Positions 13,152-25,960 of a DNA stretch of 64,000 nt are shown here, piece by piece. Position 1 is the stretch's first letter. Every line of letters begins with the position of its first letter. Below the pieces are notes generated by a model. The model was given only the letters and a program-made list of their open reading frames with translations. It did no database searches and was not told where the DNA came from. The DNA is from Valencia hispanica (Eukaryota; Chordata; Actinopteri; Cyprinodontiformes; Valenciidae), in the NCBI GenBank assembly GCA_963556495.2, contig OY747716.1, positions 27,452,818 to 27,516,817 of the forward strand. The letters are read 5' to 3'. Made by a program: the position numbers and the translations under genes.

Positions 13152-13222
13152 TCTGTAAAGCACTTTGAGAAGCTTTGTTATGGTTTGAAAAGCGCTTTAT
13201 AAATAAAGTTTGATTTTGATTT

Positions 13223-13224
<2 letters not shown>

Positions 13225-13258
<34 letters not shown>
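13225..13258. repeat. (TA)n microsatellite
   Basis: About 34 bp of alternating TA directly after the LINE 3' end. Confidence 0.9.
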
Positions 13259-13262
<4 letters not shown>

Positions 13263-14019
13263 CTTTATGTCTGTAAACAATTCGAATTCCTTGTTTGTGC
13301 ACACAATCTTTGCCAATCAAGCTGATTCTGATTTTGAGTTTGTACGCATTGTACATGTATTCCCTCCAAATCTGTATGAAAATGCCTGCATATTCTGAGA
13401 AACGCCTGAAAAGCTTGCTTTGAGCTCTTAATTATGTGCTTAGAATAAATTTAATCCCAAGTATGACTAAAGAGATTCCCTGTGCAAACACATTTATATT
13501 CCAATTTGCATCCCTGTTTGAGAGCTATTTGCATTGTCTGTTGAGCTCATCACTGCCAAGCAGGATCTGTACAAGGAGGAGACAGTAACTGTTATACAAG
13601 CTTCAATTTGAAAGACGACGTTGCGTTTTCATTGGAATTCAGTGATGAATCAGATAAAATACAACCAGCTGAGTGGCCTTTCAACAGAGAACAGATAAAG
13701 TGTGAAAAGGCATTCTGGCATCAGGCCTACTGGCCTTTTCCCAATAGAAGCAACTCTGTTTAAAATTATAAAACACCTATGCAGTGCTACATGTTACTGA
13801 GGCCTCACACACACACACGCGCACACGGTAAACATTTAGCCTGTTGTAAACTTCTGGCTGACAGTTCTGAATTAATGGACTGCATATTGCTGTTCTAAGC
13901 AACTTTTATGTCCCACAACTCTGCCACTTTTTACCTTTTTTAAATAATTGAGTAAGAGTTTTATTTCTGCAAGAAAGACGCATAAAATAACATCTCCCTT
14001 CTTCTCTAAAGCTCAAGTA
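13259..14019. other. No gene seen; short CA tract
   Basis: Unique-looking non-coding sequence. The only simple repeat is a short CA/CG run at about 13807-13826. Confidence 0.4.
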
Positions 14020-14527
14020 TTTAAAGAGGCTATATGCAACTTTTTCCCCAAAATAAACGTAACAATAGCCTTTTTATTTGTCTATTTATGACTCAAACAT
14101 CTCCTGATGAGCATACTGACACCTTGTCAGCTAACAGTGGGTGCACCTATAAGCCTGTATCCAATTTTTTCTATTTTCTGTCAGGTCCGATGTTCCCGCG
14201 CTGTCTGCGGATGTGACGTCAAGCGCGTTCATGTTAAACGTTTCAGATCACTCTGCCACTACCGGTTGCCAGCACTCGCAAGAAGTTCAATGGATTGTGC
14301 GAATACACAGAAGAGACCAAGGACAACTTTGACACCAACAGTAACTCCACATGAGACTAATAAAGTTAAACCCCTGACAAGTGCCCGAAAAAGATAGAAG
14401 ATTAAGAGCAACCGGCGCAGGAGCGCGCGCTGCGAGAGCGAGCAGAAAGGAAGAGCAGTTCCGTTTTTGGCCACATGGGGTCAGTCGCGAGTTTAAATTT
14501 CAGAAAATTGCATATAGCCCCTTTAAA
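14020..14527. mobile_element. MITE with about 27-bp terminal inverted repeats
   Basis: The left end TTTAAAGAGGCTATATGCAA and the right end TTGCATATAGCCCCTTTAAA are inverted repeats with few mismatches, about 508 bp apart. There is no transposase inside. The interior has a GC-rich purine segment near 14400-14460. TTTAAA at both ends leaves the exact target site ambiguous. It is a non-autonomous DNA transposon, superfamily not certain. Confidence 0.75.
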
Positions 14528-14696
14528 CCTCGCTACCTATGGAGCTGTAACTGTTACCTTTTTAACAGTTTTTGCTTGGAATGACAAAAATAAACTTTGA
14601 GAACAAAGAAAGTGAGAAACTAAATGATTAGTCGACAGATTGGTGACCCTGACCTTTCACTATTTAATGTTACCGGTTAGACTCAAAAACCCTAAT

Positions 14697-15365
14697 GTCA
14701 TGTTTTGGTGTAAGGAGGACCCAAATGCAGAAAGCTGTGAGCGATGAATAGTGTTTAATGAAGGTAAAATGATAACTTACGAGGAAGGACTGAGTACATA
14801 AAAAATAAATGATGGGACTAAGGAATGGAGAGAAGAGAAGATAGATGGGTCAGCAAGGGACAGAAGGAACCTGGGAGCTTAAATACACTGAGGAGGAGTG
14901 GAAGTGGCAAGGAGAAGACAGAGGACTAATTAGTGGAAGGAGTAGCAGATGAGAGAGAGAGCAGGTGATTGAGAATGAAAAGCAGCTGGGCAGGGAGACA
15001 GAATGACAAGGATGAAATAGAGAAGGAAAACAAAAGGCAAAAACTGAAGAGAACACTGGACAGCAAATAATTAAAACTGAGAAAAATAGGAACTAGCTCT
15101 AAGGTAACTGAGGATGAAAGAGTAAAGGAGCTTAAGATAAACCTAAAGTAAAAGCACTAATTAACATAACAAGAGAAGACAGAGAAGGGGAAATAGAACA
15201 GAAAGAAACACTAGTAAACTTTAGAATGAACTTGGATCAGAAAACAGCAATCCTCATGAGAAAAATAAAGGAGAGCTAACACCAAGAAATACACTAAAAT
15301 GATAAGGTAAACTGAATGAGGAAATGAAATAAAACACAAACACCTAATTATCATCACATCTAATT
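14697..15365. repeat. LTR-like interspersed repeat, copy A
   Basis: Starts with TGTCATG and is very purine-rich (AGGA/GAGA). It shares blocks with 51777-52675, for example GAACTAGCTCTAAGGTAACT followed by AGGATGAAAGA, and AACACAAACACC at the end. The TG start and repetitive nature suggest a solo LTR or non-autonomous LTR element. No coding content. Confidence 0.6.
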
Positions 15366-15864
15366 AATAACGTGAGGTGAATATTCTGTATGACTTGTAA
15401 ATGCTTCAGTGAACACTAGAGTAGTTGCATAAAACAAAAAACTTACTTAGGGAGGTATATGAAATAAAAAATATCAAAGGACCAAGTATAGTTTCTTGAG
15501 GAACCCTGCAGGATAAATTATCATTACTGAAAATAAGTGAGCATCACTGATATTATTTAAGGATGCTAATAATATCTAATAGTCCAAAATTCTTTACATA
15601 TCTTACTTTAAGTAATAGAAATCCAATTTAATGGTTAGATTACAACAACAACAAATTTGCTACTTTAATTGCTTTAATCTTATTGCTCTAGCATGAAATA
15701 AAACAGTTACTTTTACGTCCTCTGCAAAAAAATTACAATACATATTACTGGCATATTTTTCATCATAGCTATGATATTTTCCCAAAAAATATCTCTAAAG
15801 TGTGTCTTTCTATACTGATGGACAGAGATAATGTACATTAAGTGTGATGTTTATCTGGTGGAAG
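15366..15864. other. No recognisable feature
   Basis: AT-rich non-coding sequence between two repeats. The part near 15420-15600 resembles LINE 3' flanking sequence but is too diverged to call. Confidence 0.3.
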
Positions 15865-17065
15865 GCAATGCAAGGCAACTTTATTTGTATAGTACATTTC
15901 ACCAACAAGGCATTTCATAATGTTTTAGATTAAAAAGAAACAACAAACAAGCAAAACATTATGTTGCAGTGTCAAAATAAAGAAAGTGATGACAGATTGA
16001 AAAACAGACAACCATTGATTATGCTCCAGTTGTTATTGAGGCAACGAATGGATTTTTAGCCTTGATTTAAAGGAAATCAGTGTTTCAGCATTTTTGCAGT
16101 TTTCAAAAGTATGGTCCAGATTAGAGGAACATAAAAACTGAATGTTGCTTTTGCATTTTGTTTGTTTCTGTTTCTGGGGATAAATCAGAAGACCTGAGTG
16201 GTCTGAAAAGGTTGATAGAATGACAACAGATCCTTGATGTTCCATTCAAAAGTTTAACTAATAAAAGTTTTTGAAAGTTTTCTCTGAGCTCCAGGACGTC
16301 AGTGTAAGGACTTTCGAACTGGGGCGATGTGCTCTATTTTCATAGTTTTAGTGAGGATGCAAGCAGCAGCTTCCTGGATCAGCTGCAGCTGTCTGACTAA
16401 CTTTTTAGGCAGACCTGTGAAGATACGGTTGCAGTATTTATTTTGACTAAAGATAAACACGTAGATGAGTTTCTCAAGATCTTGTTGGGAGATAAGTCCT
16501 TTAATCCTGGAAATGTTCTTCAGATGATAAAAGGCAGACTTTGTAATTGTCTTCATGTGTCTCTGGAGGTTTAGTTCTGAGTCCATCACTACACCTAGAT
16601 TTTGTGCCTGGTCAGTGGTTTCTAGCTGTAAATGCTTTAGATGTGTGCTGAGTCTTAATTGTTCCTCTTCTGGTCTAAAAATAATTCAGTATTACTTCTA
16701 TTCAGCTGGAGAAAGTTATGGCACATCTATTCAGTGATTTGTTCTATGCATCTGCGTATTACTTTAATGTGTTCATAGTCATCTGGTAAAATTGCAGCTA
16801 GTAGATATTAAATAAAAGGTGTGCCAAAATGAAACCATTGGGTTTTTGTGATTTTCTCAGTTCTGATAAAAAGTTACCTATTGATACGAAGAAGTCCCTG
16901 TTCTTTAGGTAAGACTTGAACCAGTCAATTAGTGTACCAGAGAGTCCGACCCAAATCTCCTGTTACTTCAATAATATATCATGGTCATCAACAGTGTCGG
17001 ATGCTGCACTGAGGTCCAACATACAAGCACCGTGCTTATTCCACAGTCAGTGGAAAAGCCTGACA
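15865..17065 (-). mobile_element. L2-like LINE fragment, RT C-terminus and 3' end
   Basis: The minus strand starts at the 3' end with GCAAGGCAACTTTATTTGTA at about 15873 on the + strand and reads back into RT-derived protein: SELNLQRHMKTITKSAFYHL, RIKGLISQQDLEKLIYVFIF and IEHIAPVRKSLH (16299-16589). These parallel the + strand LINE at 7210-7500. Several stops and deletions. Confidence 0.75.
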
Positions 17066-18308
17066 AAAACATAGAATAAACACTAATTTAGAAGTAGTTT
17101 TAAAGTGAACATGTTTATGTCATTATTGTTTTTTTTTTTTTACTTTTGGAAAGAGAAATGTGAGTGAGCTCATTTTTAGCAACGCGATGTATTCATTCTC
17201 AACAGACACAACTGACTGACAGCTTATTGTAATGTTTATGGACTGAGAACTATCCTCTACGCTGCCCAAAAATTCTGCAGTCTTTCTTTCCTCTATTTTT
17301 TAAAGAGCGATATGATGCAAAATGTTTCTAATTTGAAAGATGTAATTGTTTAACAAGTGGTATACCTTTAAAACCAAAAAACTGGCAAACATTTTTATAC
17401 CGATAAATCTACATATAATGTACTAGAAACTTGTCAAAATGGATATAATTTATTAGTTATGTTTTATTTAGTTTTTTTATGTTGTATAAAGTAGGTCTTC
17501 TGCACAGGGCATCAATGTAGTCCCTTAAAAGCCTTTCTTGTATCTGTGCTGATTTATTACCAAATAAATTGTTAGATAGGATCTGGACAGCTTCACTGCA
17601 TAGATAAGTGGAGATGCCCTCTTTCTGAATGACATGAAATTCAAAATAAATTATCATTACATAGTCATTAGACAAATGGGCACATTAGTAAAGTCAATCC
17701 CTGAATCAAATTAACTCACAATGCTCATCACCCATCCTTCCTCATCTCCCTTTCACCTCCTTTATGCTTTAATTTACCATCCAGTGCAAATTTCCAGGAC
17801 AAACACAACTTTATTGTTCTGGCAAATGTTTGTTTAACAAATGCAACCTGGCATTGGCAGCAATTCATGAAGCTTGGCAGAAGAAATAATATTTAAAATG
17901 CTTCATCATGTTGGATCCACACAAATGGCTGTTCCACACATAGCGCTTGGAAAACTCGTATCTCTGATGACCTGTAAGAACAATAACTGAGCAAATATTA
18001 GTTTTGTGCCATAAAACGTTTGGTGGGGCAAGAGTAAGAATGTATGAATTACACCAAGATAGATTTATTATGATGGCTTGTTTTTAATTATCTTGTTATA
18101 CAATTAGCTTCAAAGATCTCTAATTAAAAAAGTTTACTGTTTAAAAAAAATATTTTCCATTCATTATACTTTTAACATGCTTGCCAGAAATTAAACCCCA
18201 GTGTGGAGTTTCAGGTTTTTGTAATTGCCTTTACGCTAGGGAAAATATATTTTTTTCATTTATGTGATTCAAAAGAAGTGTAAAAATATACATATGCCAT
18301 GCACAGCT
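17066..18308. other. No gene seen
   Basis: AT-rich non-coding sequence with short homopolymer runs (T11 near 17130, A8 near 18142). No coding or clear repeat structure. Confidence 0.4.
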
Positions 18309-19040
18309 AAGGCCTGGTTCCCAAGGCAGGATTCTTTAGGCCGATTCTTGCCCCGATTCTTCCCTTCCATCAGAGCCCGATTATTGGAATGGCTCTTAAG
18401 ATAATCCAAACAGATATTCCTGCTGTGTGTGGTGTGTTCAAGGCCCTCTGCTCTGCTTGGAAGGATGTCGGGACCACTCCGATCACAAATCAGGGATATT
18501 CAACATGTTGTATTGTCTTGGCCCAATATTGCAGCGTGTGTGATGTGTTGCGAGGACAAACAAGCATGCAGCGTGTTGAATGGGAGGTGTAGCTAATCCG
18601 AAAGCAAGGTGATAGACAGCAATATGCCTTGGAAGCGTCTATTATTATTTATAGGTGTCACCTCACTTGACCATAGTCCACAAATGCATAGAAACAGATA
18701 TCAAACAGAACAAAGTACATAACGATGTTACCGAGTGGAAAAGAAAACCATAATTTACCTCCATATCTTTATACCACAAGTCGAGCCCCTGCTCCCAGTG
18801 TCTCCAGTGCTTTATCCAATGCCTTTTCTTTTTGTCAAATTTATTTCTCTTTTAAAACTAGTCCACAAACTATTGCCATTGCCTTCTCCTCGGCCGCCTT
18901 GTTTATTTACTCCTTTGGGAATGTTTGCTAGTAAAATCTGTTTGTGTGTGGTGTCTCATATCCTTTATTTTTTTTCTTGCAGTGTCGGTGGTCTAAAACT
19001 CTTACGATAATTTAAAATCCTGCCATGTGAACCAGGTCTA
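18309..19040. mobile_element. hAT-like MITE, copy 1
   Basis: The left end GGCCTGGTTCCCAAGGCAGG and the right end CCTGCCATGTGAACCAGGTC are inverted repeats. CTAAG occurs at both flanks and may be a target-site duplication. The left part is closely similar to copy 2 at 19057, sharing GGCTCTTAAGATAAT and CAGATATTCCTGCTGTGTGT. No transposase. Confidence 0.7.
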
Positions 19041-19056
19041 AGATACCAAGCAACTC

Positions 19057-19545
19057 AGGCCAGGTTCATATGACAGGATTTTGAGGCCGATTTTGGGCCC
19101 GATTCTCCCCTTCCAACAATCGTAAAGATTATCGTGATGGCTCTTAAGATAATTCTAACAGATATTCCTGCTGTGTGTGGTGTGTTTGGAAGTCCTCTGG
19201 TTTGCTAGGAAGGACAGTCTGTTGAATGTGACGTGTATCCAATCAGAAAGCGAGGTGATGGGTAGTGTTACACCTTGGAAGTGTCTAGCCTGCTTTTCTC
19301 CTCGTCCGCCATATTTAGTTACTCCAAAGTCATGTTTGATCTTGTGAAGATCTGCAAGATTTCCTGTCTGATCTGGGAATGATCGTGAGTGAGATCTGTT
19401 TTTGTGTGGTGTCTCGTCATTAACATGTGGCCACACACCACACACTGTAGAACCAAAACTGTTATATCTGTGATTTTTTTATTACCATGTGTGCAGTCTC
19501 TCAAGGTTTAGAAATTATACCACCATTTTAATATCTTGCCTTATA
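19057..19545. mobile_element. hAT-like MITE, copy 2
   Basis: Starts AGGCCAGGTTCATATGACAG and runs parallel to copy 1 only 17 bp downstream of it, in the same orientation. Its right terminus is degenerate, so the end is approximate. No coding content. Confidence 0.6.
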
Positions 19546-20535
19546 ATAATATTCAGTGTTTAGTGAAACTGATAGTCAACATGTATCACAGTTCCCTTAT
19601 AGGAGGAGCAACCGTTATCTTTGTCTGCAGTTACATATGTCCCACTATTTTTTTATAGGGTAAAAAGATATATGTAATGTGGAAGTTAATATATATTACA
19701 CCAGATATCTTTTTTAACTAGTTTCAGAGCCAAATATTAATTTTTGTCACTACACTCTGGATGAAAGGTTGTAAGGATACAGAATACTGATACAGAATAC
19801 TGATACATAATACAGGATACAGAAGAAAGTTTTTGTGAACTTCCAACCATTATTGGTGAAAACATCTCACATAAAATTGCCAAGGTGACATTAGAGGGAA
19901 AGTCAGGGAAGCACCAAACTTATTAACGCTAATGAGCCAACAGTTTCAGCGCTTAAAACACTTCAACCAACAATGAACAAGGTCTAACTTGTTCTGACCT
20001 ATATTTTCCCTATTTATCTGCCCAGACACAAGATTAGGATCAATGAACCGGTTCAGTCCTACTTTGCATTAATGGAGGTCCAGTCCACAAAGACGGGAGC
20101 AAAATGTGTCCGTAGTTGAGCAAAAAAGAGAAACAGAACCTTGCTTAGGGTTCTTTGGAACCTCTGTCCCAGTTGCAGGCTGGACGGCTGCAAGTCGACT
20201 TCGTAGACGGTCGGGCCATCTTAAAGAACTGTCTTGGAACAATTCTTCTGTCACCCTGGCGCTGGATGCACATACAGACGCTAGGTAGACAGTTATACTT
20301 CGAAGATTTTAAAAGGGGTTTTTATTTCCTGCCAAGCAGGTCAGAAATAAGGGGATTCACTGGTGGGGAGCGTGTCTCTTCGCATTGCAGAACAAAGTAC
20401 AAATCATGGCGCTCATTGCTGCCCCTGTCATAAACTTTCATCGTTGGCCATGGACCAACAGGATAAAAGTTGGGGTCGAAGCTAGGAATGCTGGGACATG
20501 CAATCTGTTCAATTTGTTTGTGGAAAATGGATCCA
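19546..20535. other. Unclassified insertion-like sequence
   Basis: No gene is supported. From about 20000 to 20535 the base composition is higher in GC and the sequence interrupts the LINE fragment that resumes at 20536. It is therefore probably a transposon insertion such as a solo LTR, but I see no clear ends. A short tandem GATACAGAATACT repeat lies at 19777-19822. Confidence 0.35.
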
Positions 20536-21255
20536 AACAAGATAAATGCATGGATGGATTTTTCGAAGTCCCGTTGTGACATTAATCCTTTAATTCTAAA
20601 CAATTTCTTCAGGTGAAGGCTGACCTTGTTATTGATTTTATGTGACCCTAGCGGTTCAGGTCTGAGTCCATTACAACACCTAGATTCCGGGCTTGATCAG
20701 TAGTTTCCAGCTATATTAACTCAAGCTGTGTGTTGACTCTAGATTGTTCCTCTAATGCTTCTCTTCAGCTGAAGAAAATTATGGCTCATCTATCCACTGA
20801 TTTGCTTAAACAAAGGGGTGGGATAGGTCCAACTCCATCTTCCTCCTGTCAATGTGCCCCTGGGCAAGGCCCTTAACCCCAAGTTGCCAACCTCTTCCTC
20901 TGTGAGTGCAAATGGGTGACTATGGCTCCAGTGTAAAGTGCTTTGAGGGATCAGTATAACTAGATAAACACTATATAAGTTAAGTCCTCTTACCATTCAC
21001 TCATGGTTTGGATGGGTTCAGAGTCACTTGGTGACATTGTAATGTAAAGCTGAGTGTCATTTGCATTGTTATGGTAACTAATCACATGGTTTGTTATAAA
21101 CTGGGTTAGCGGGAGCATGTAGATATTAAATAGGAAGGTCCCCAAGATGGAGCCCTGGTGCACGCCTCATGTGATTTCTGTCTGTTCTGATGAAGAATTG
21201 CCTATTGACACAAATAAGTTGGTTCTGTGGTTCTACCACAGTGCTGGTAATTAGA
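20536..21255 (-). mobile_element. L2-like LINE fragment interrupted by a SINE
   Basis: Minus-strand translation shows FRIKGLMSQRDFEKSIHAFI (20540-20603), matching RIKGLISQQDLEKLIYVFIF of the copy at 16.4 kb. Further LINE sequence is seen at 20640-20800 and 20995-21255. The middle is occupied by a SINE 3' portion (20803-20993), and the right boundary of the protein match at 20536 is an abrupt junction. Confidence 0.65.
20803..20993 (+). repeat. SINE 3' fragment
   Basis: Shares GGGCAAGGCCCTTAACCCCA, GTAAAGTGCTTTGAG and CACTATATAAGT-type blocks with the complete SINE at 55040-55300. The tRNA-like head is missing. Confidence 0.65.
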
Positions 21256-21989
21256 AGCCGCTCTTTCATGCATTAATTATGATAAACCACTCAGGATGTG
21301 TTTTCAATTATCAGAATAAATACTAAAATGAAATTTAAATTTTTCTAAATGTCCTTTTTAAAAGGTTTTTCAGACGTGCACTGTTTTAAAGTTTGAAATA
21401 TGTATGAGGCAAACAAATTAATCATACTATATGAGAAGTGAGAAGTATAGGTCACATATTTCACTTTTTTTATGTTGAGAGTGCAAAAAATATTAAACTT
21501 TTCTCTCATTTCTAAGTCTGGGTTTCTTCATGATCGTCTCCAATTCATTCCACATCAAGCACTTTTTTCCCAATTCTTTAGCTTTAATTGTTTAAGGAAG
21601 GAAAATTTTTAACAACAACTACAAACATATTATTCACAGCACTAAGTAAAGGGGAAGTTAGGGTCATTAGTGACTAAAACAAGGCTCTAATATCTAGACT
21701 GTAAAATGTTTGATCATTTAAATTTCTGATATCTTGTTTTCTTTTTCCTTGAGTTCTGTCTGGGAAACTTCTGGTGATATAGCAAAATTTGCTGTAAGGT
21801 GATATCCTATGGTAGGTAATAATTAGAGGTGGACAGTTGAGTGCTGAAAATGTACCTAAACTGAAACAGGATTATTCCTGATCAGCTTTTTATTTTCAAT
21901 TGTAAGCAACAGATGAGGAATAAAAACGAATGTGGAATCTAACTTTAAAGCAACCACTGAATTCCATGGTGGTTTGCTTCATTCTGGGT
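21256..21989. other. No recognisable feature
   Basis: AT-rich non-coding sequence without clear repeats or reading frames. Confidence 0.4.
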
Positions 21990-22200
21990 CCCTACAAAAC
22001 ACATAAGGGGATTTGTACTTTCTGCATCAACTCAAGAAGGAAAAGGTGTGGTTAAAATGTATGCAGACCTCACACATCCTGGACAAAGACTGTTTAGACT
22101 TTTATCTTCAGTTGGGTGCTACGGAGTGCTATTTATAGAAACTATGCCCCAGAGAGTATGTTTCTTTACCCAGCTATCTCTTTGATTCACACTTGGCAGT
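21990..22200 (+). mobile_element. LINE 3' fragment
   Basis: Contains CATCCTGGACAAAGACTGTT and flanking sequence parallel to the LINE end at 8670-8720 (HPGHKLF). Short and decayed. Confidence 0.45.
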
Positions 22201-22227
22201 CAGTGCCCAAATTGATACCGTGCATAT

Positions 22228-22440
22228 TTGCACTAATTACAACCGCCAAGGAGGTTAGGTTTTTGCCAGGGTTTGTTTGTTAGTTAGTTTGTCTGTCTGT
22301 TAGCAACACAACTCAAAAGTTATAAATGGATTTTAATAAAACTTTCAGGAAATGTCCACAGTGGGAACAGTAACAAGTGATTAGATTTTTGGGTGCTCCA
22401 GTCCACCGTCTTAGGGGTGGAGGGGGGACTGAGCTGCCTA
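22228..22440. repeat. Interspersed repeat with ACCGCCAAGGAGGTT start
   Basis: The segment beginning ACCGCCAAGGAGGTTAGGTT, followed by a GTTTGTTTGTTAG run, belongs to a repeat type I recognise from many animal genomes. No coding content. The right end is approximate. Confidence 0.45.
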
Positions 22441-22444
22441 TCCA

Positions 22445-22725
22445 TAGTCAGTTCATGTCACTGATGTGAGTCCACAAAGTGCTTAATGGAATGGCTCCCA
22501 TCTACCTGATGCTCTCCCAAAGGCTTATGTCATTACTCTGACACTCTAGCTGTCAAAGGATTGTCAGCTAGCAGTGTCCACACCATGCTCAAGGCAATCC
22601 AGACTCTTTTCATTTGACCTTTCATGATGCTGCACTGAGTGCTACAGGAACTGGGGCTTCCCTTTCTATCTAAAGGACACTTGAAGACCCAGCTCTCCTA
22701 TCCTAGCACATAGCCTGTAACGCCC
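22445..22725 (+). mobile_element. LINE ORF2 C-terminal fragment
   Basis: Broken frames read HKVLNGMAPIYL and, further on, GHLKTQLSYP, resembling the C-terminal portion of LINE reverse transcriptase proteins. No intact frame. Confidence 0.4.
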
Positions 22726-22879
22726 TACCCACTCTACTACATTATCTATTTTCACATTTCCCTATATGCCTGCACTTTATTTCTACACTGTGAGCCCTGT
22801 CACGTCTGACAGAACCATACAAGCAGTCTTCTTTCTATATAGCCTAATTGGGGCCTGCCAAAGTAATGCAGGGAGAAGC

Positions 22880-24230
22880 AGGGCTTCTGCTAAAGTTCAC
22901 AATGCTAAAGTTATCTTTTTAGCTAATATCTGCATTTCAGCTAATTTTGACATACAACCTAACCTTCCCATACTGAATGGACTAAGCTGATGTTAGTCAA
23001 CATATTAGTGATAGCCAATAGGCCACAGTTAGGATTTTACTTAACATTAGCCTTTTAGCTTAGCCTTAGCTTAGCCTCTTAGCTTTCGCCAGACTAAGTT
23101 TAGGATGGAACTTAGTCAAGAACTAAGTTCAAGATTGAACTTAGTCTGGGGAGTCTGCCATGTAATTTCTACTGCACAAGAGGCGTGACCAATGGGAATA
23201 GTTCAAATGACTCTGTACGCATTTGGATAGAGCATTCACCAATCAGACAATCGATCCAGGTGACGTACTCCAGGCAGGAAACTTGTCAACAAACGTGGAT
23301 ATTTTGTAGGATTGCGGTCTGCAGATGCAGCAATGGTAGATAACTTTTAAATCTTTTAAAACAGCAGCGACAGCAGCGACAGCAGCGTCAACGGATAGCT
23401 GTGCTCTGGTGGCTGCCATGAGCAATGTAAACAACAAGCTGCTTGCCGACTTTTGTCGCTTCTCTGACGTCATCGTTTTGAACCCACCAATAGCGTGCAA
23501 GGCGGATAAGCCCGGTTGTGATTGGTTCCAGAAAAACTGGACAGGCTGTAATAGTAGTTTAATGTGTGGGTTTCCAGACTGATCTGCAGGGCAGAATCAA
23601 ACTGTCGTCAGATCAGGCTGGTGAAAGCCAGGCTACTTTTAGCTAACCTTGACTTAAAACCTATAGTATACATACTGAATTGAATAAGTAAAGGTTACGC
23701 AACATTTTTGTGATAGTCTACTTGCTACAGATAGTCTTTCAGCTATAATTTGCAATTTAGCTAATTTTGGCATAAAAGCTAAAATAATAACCTGAATCCA
23801 GTAAGTTAAATAGTAAATGGCCTGTACTTGTATAGCGCTTTATCTTTACCCTACATTCAGTCATTCACCCATATATTCAGACTGGTGATGGTAAGCTACA
23901 TTGTAGCCACAGCTGCCCTGGGGCACACTGACAGAAGTGAGGCTGCCGAACACTGGCACCACTGGGCCCTCTAAACCATGACCAGTAATTTTTATTCAAC
24001 ATGCTAGTGATACCCCAGATGCTAACGCTAACAATTTAGTGAAAATTCGCTTTTAAACTAATTTTGAATTCATAGCTAAAAATAACATAGGCCTACTGAA
24101 TGAAGTAGGTTCATGTTAGTCCACATGCTAGTGATAGCCAACATGCTAACAATAGCAAATGAGCTAAAAACTGCATTTTTGCTAATTTTAACATACTTAC
24201 TTGGACCTTGAACCTTGGGTTCGAGTTTCA
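22880..24230. repeat. GCTAATTTT-type dispersed repeat cluster with nested insertions
   Basis: Units with AGCTAATTTTGACATAC, TGCTAGTGATAGCCAACATG and GCTAA recur at 22880-23070, 23640-23820 and 23990-24230. They are split by an apparent MITE (about 23083-23630, ends GCTTTCGCCAG and CTGGTGAAAGCC) and by another repeat at about 23820-23985 (TATAGCGCTTTATC...). No gene. Confidence 0.5.
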
Positions 24231-25369
24231 ACCGTAGTTCACATCATATGCAAAAGCCAACTACTTTTTAAAAACAAGATTCCTAAGGGGGTGATATCTT
24301 TGCCTAATAGAATTAACCGATTAACCGACTGAATCTTTCCTTTTTTGGTGTCTGTTTGTTTTTGGGCCAAAATATTGATGGGAGCTTCAGTAAGCAAGCA
24401 TTGCCATTGTTTTACTCTAAACAAGGGATAACTTTCAGGTTTTTAACTGCAGAGTGACTCAGTTATCAGCTACCTATCCATGCTACTAAATGATTTTTTA
24501 TAAAATACAATACAAGCACCAAGACAGCTCTTACACACAACTTGTACAGTCTGAAACAGAACTGCAATCAGATACTTATTCCCATGGCAGAAGTGCTTGT
24601 ATAATCCTTGGTTAATGATATACCTTATCTGATAATCCGGTCTGATAAAGATTCCCTGAGCAATATTCCCTAATCCTCCCCATCAACAAGGAAGACTTAG
24701 AGCTTGACTTTATTTTGTCATGTAAGGAGTTAAAACAGCAGCAGAACAGGCCTGAGCACAAACGTAATGAGGAACTAAGCAAATGGAGCAGGATGTTGTA
24801 AGTCAAATATACAGCAACTCACACCCCTATTAAAATCAATTTTATGTGATGTGAACATATGAAAATATACAAAATTATTATTGAAAATGTTCCCACATTT
24901 TCTGTAGTGTGAAATTTCTAGAGCAGAATTTAACAGAAAAAAAAGTAATGATGGGGGAAAATGATTATTCATTTAAATATGCAATCTTCTCCTCCACATT
25001 TACATCCTTCAACTTAAGCCATTGCTTACCAAAAGATTACAAAGGATCACAAGAATGTCACTGTACACAGAGGCATGGCATAAAAAGGAGAGTTATCTAT
25101 AACAGACAAGAGTAACACCACATAAACATATGTTTCTCCAAAACGATTGAAAAAACAAAATAGTAACTGATTAGGGAAGCTAACAAGAAGCAGAGAGCAA
25201 CACTGAAGGATCTGTAAGAATTTCCATCAAAGACTGGTTGCGTTCTACATGAGACAACGATCTCTATTTTCTCCATGAGTCCGGGTAAAAGGGTAAAGTT
25301 GTGAGGCGGAAGTATTTCTTTCCGAAGAAACCTCCAGCAATCACCGAAAACCCTGAGGGTCAATGTGTT
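24231..25369. other. No recognisable feature
   Basis: AT-rich non-coding sequence. Short reading frames here have no recognisable motifs. Confidence 0.4.
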
Positions 25370-25960
25370 GTGTACTACTGAAACCAAGCATGACATTTTT
25401 GGCCACTATCCCCAAACTTTACTTTAACACAAAACCTGCCCTGCTCATCCCCTAAAGAACAGCATGCTCACAGTGAACAATGGGGGCTGCAGCATCATGA
25501 TCTTGGGTTACTTTTCTTTAAGTGGACCTGCACTTTCTTTCAAGGCAGATAGAATATTCAGATTTGACCCACAACCTTCAGGTGTCTAAAGATGGAGAGG
25601 GATTATGTGTTTCTGCAGCATAGTTGGTCCAAGAATCCATCCGATCCATCCAAATCCACATAAGAATGACTCAGTGAGAGGAAGAACAAAGTTTTGGATG
25701 GCCTGGCCAGAGTACAGACCTAAACCTGGCAGAAGGTCTTCAGGATCACCTGAAGGGGCAGTAGACAAGAGATGTCAACTTTTTTGAAAGACAAAATGGA
25801 CATTTAATGTATTGCTAAGACAAGACAGAAAGACACCTACTAATGAATCCTGAATGTTGAACTTAAATCAGATGGTGCTACAACAAATTCTTAGCTTGAC
25901 CGCTGTGCACAATTATATAATTGGGTTGATGCACCTTTTTTCTTGTTATAAAGGTATTAT
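25370..25960 (+). mobile_element. Tc1-like transposase remnant
   Basis: Frames contain NNGGCSIMILGYFSLSG (equivalent of the GGGSVMVWG block) and VLDGLARVQT, a decayed form of the W-P-x-Q-S-P-D-L-N-P region, in the order and spacing of a Tc1 transposase C-terminus. Many stops. Ends not defined. Confidence 0.55.

Noticed and set aside
14850..15056. Minus-strand frame rich in Ser, Leu and Pro
   Set aside because: It is the complement of a purine-rich repeat that recurs at 51.8 kb, with no protein motif.
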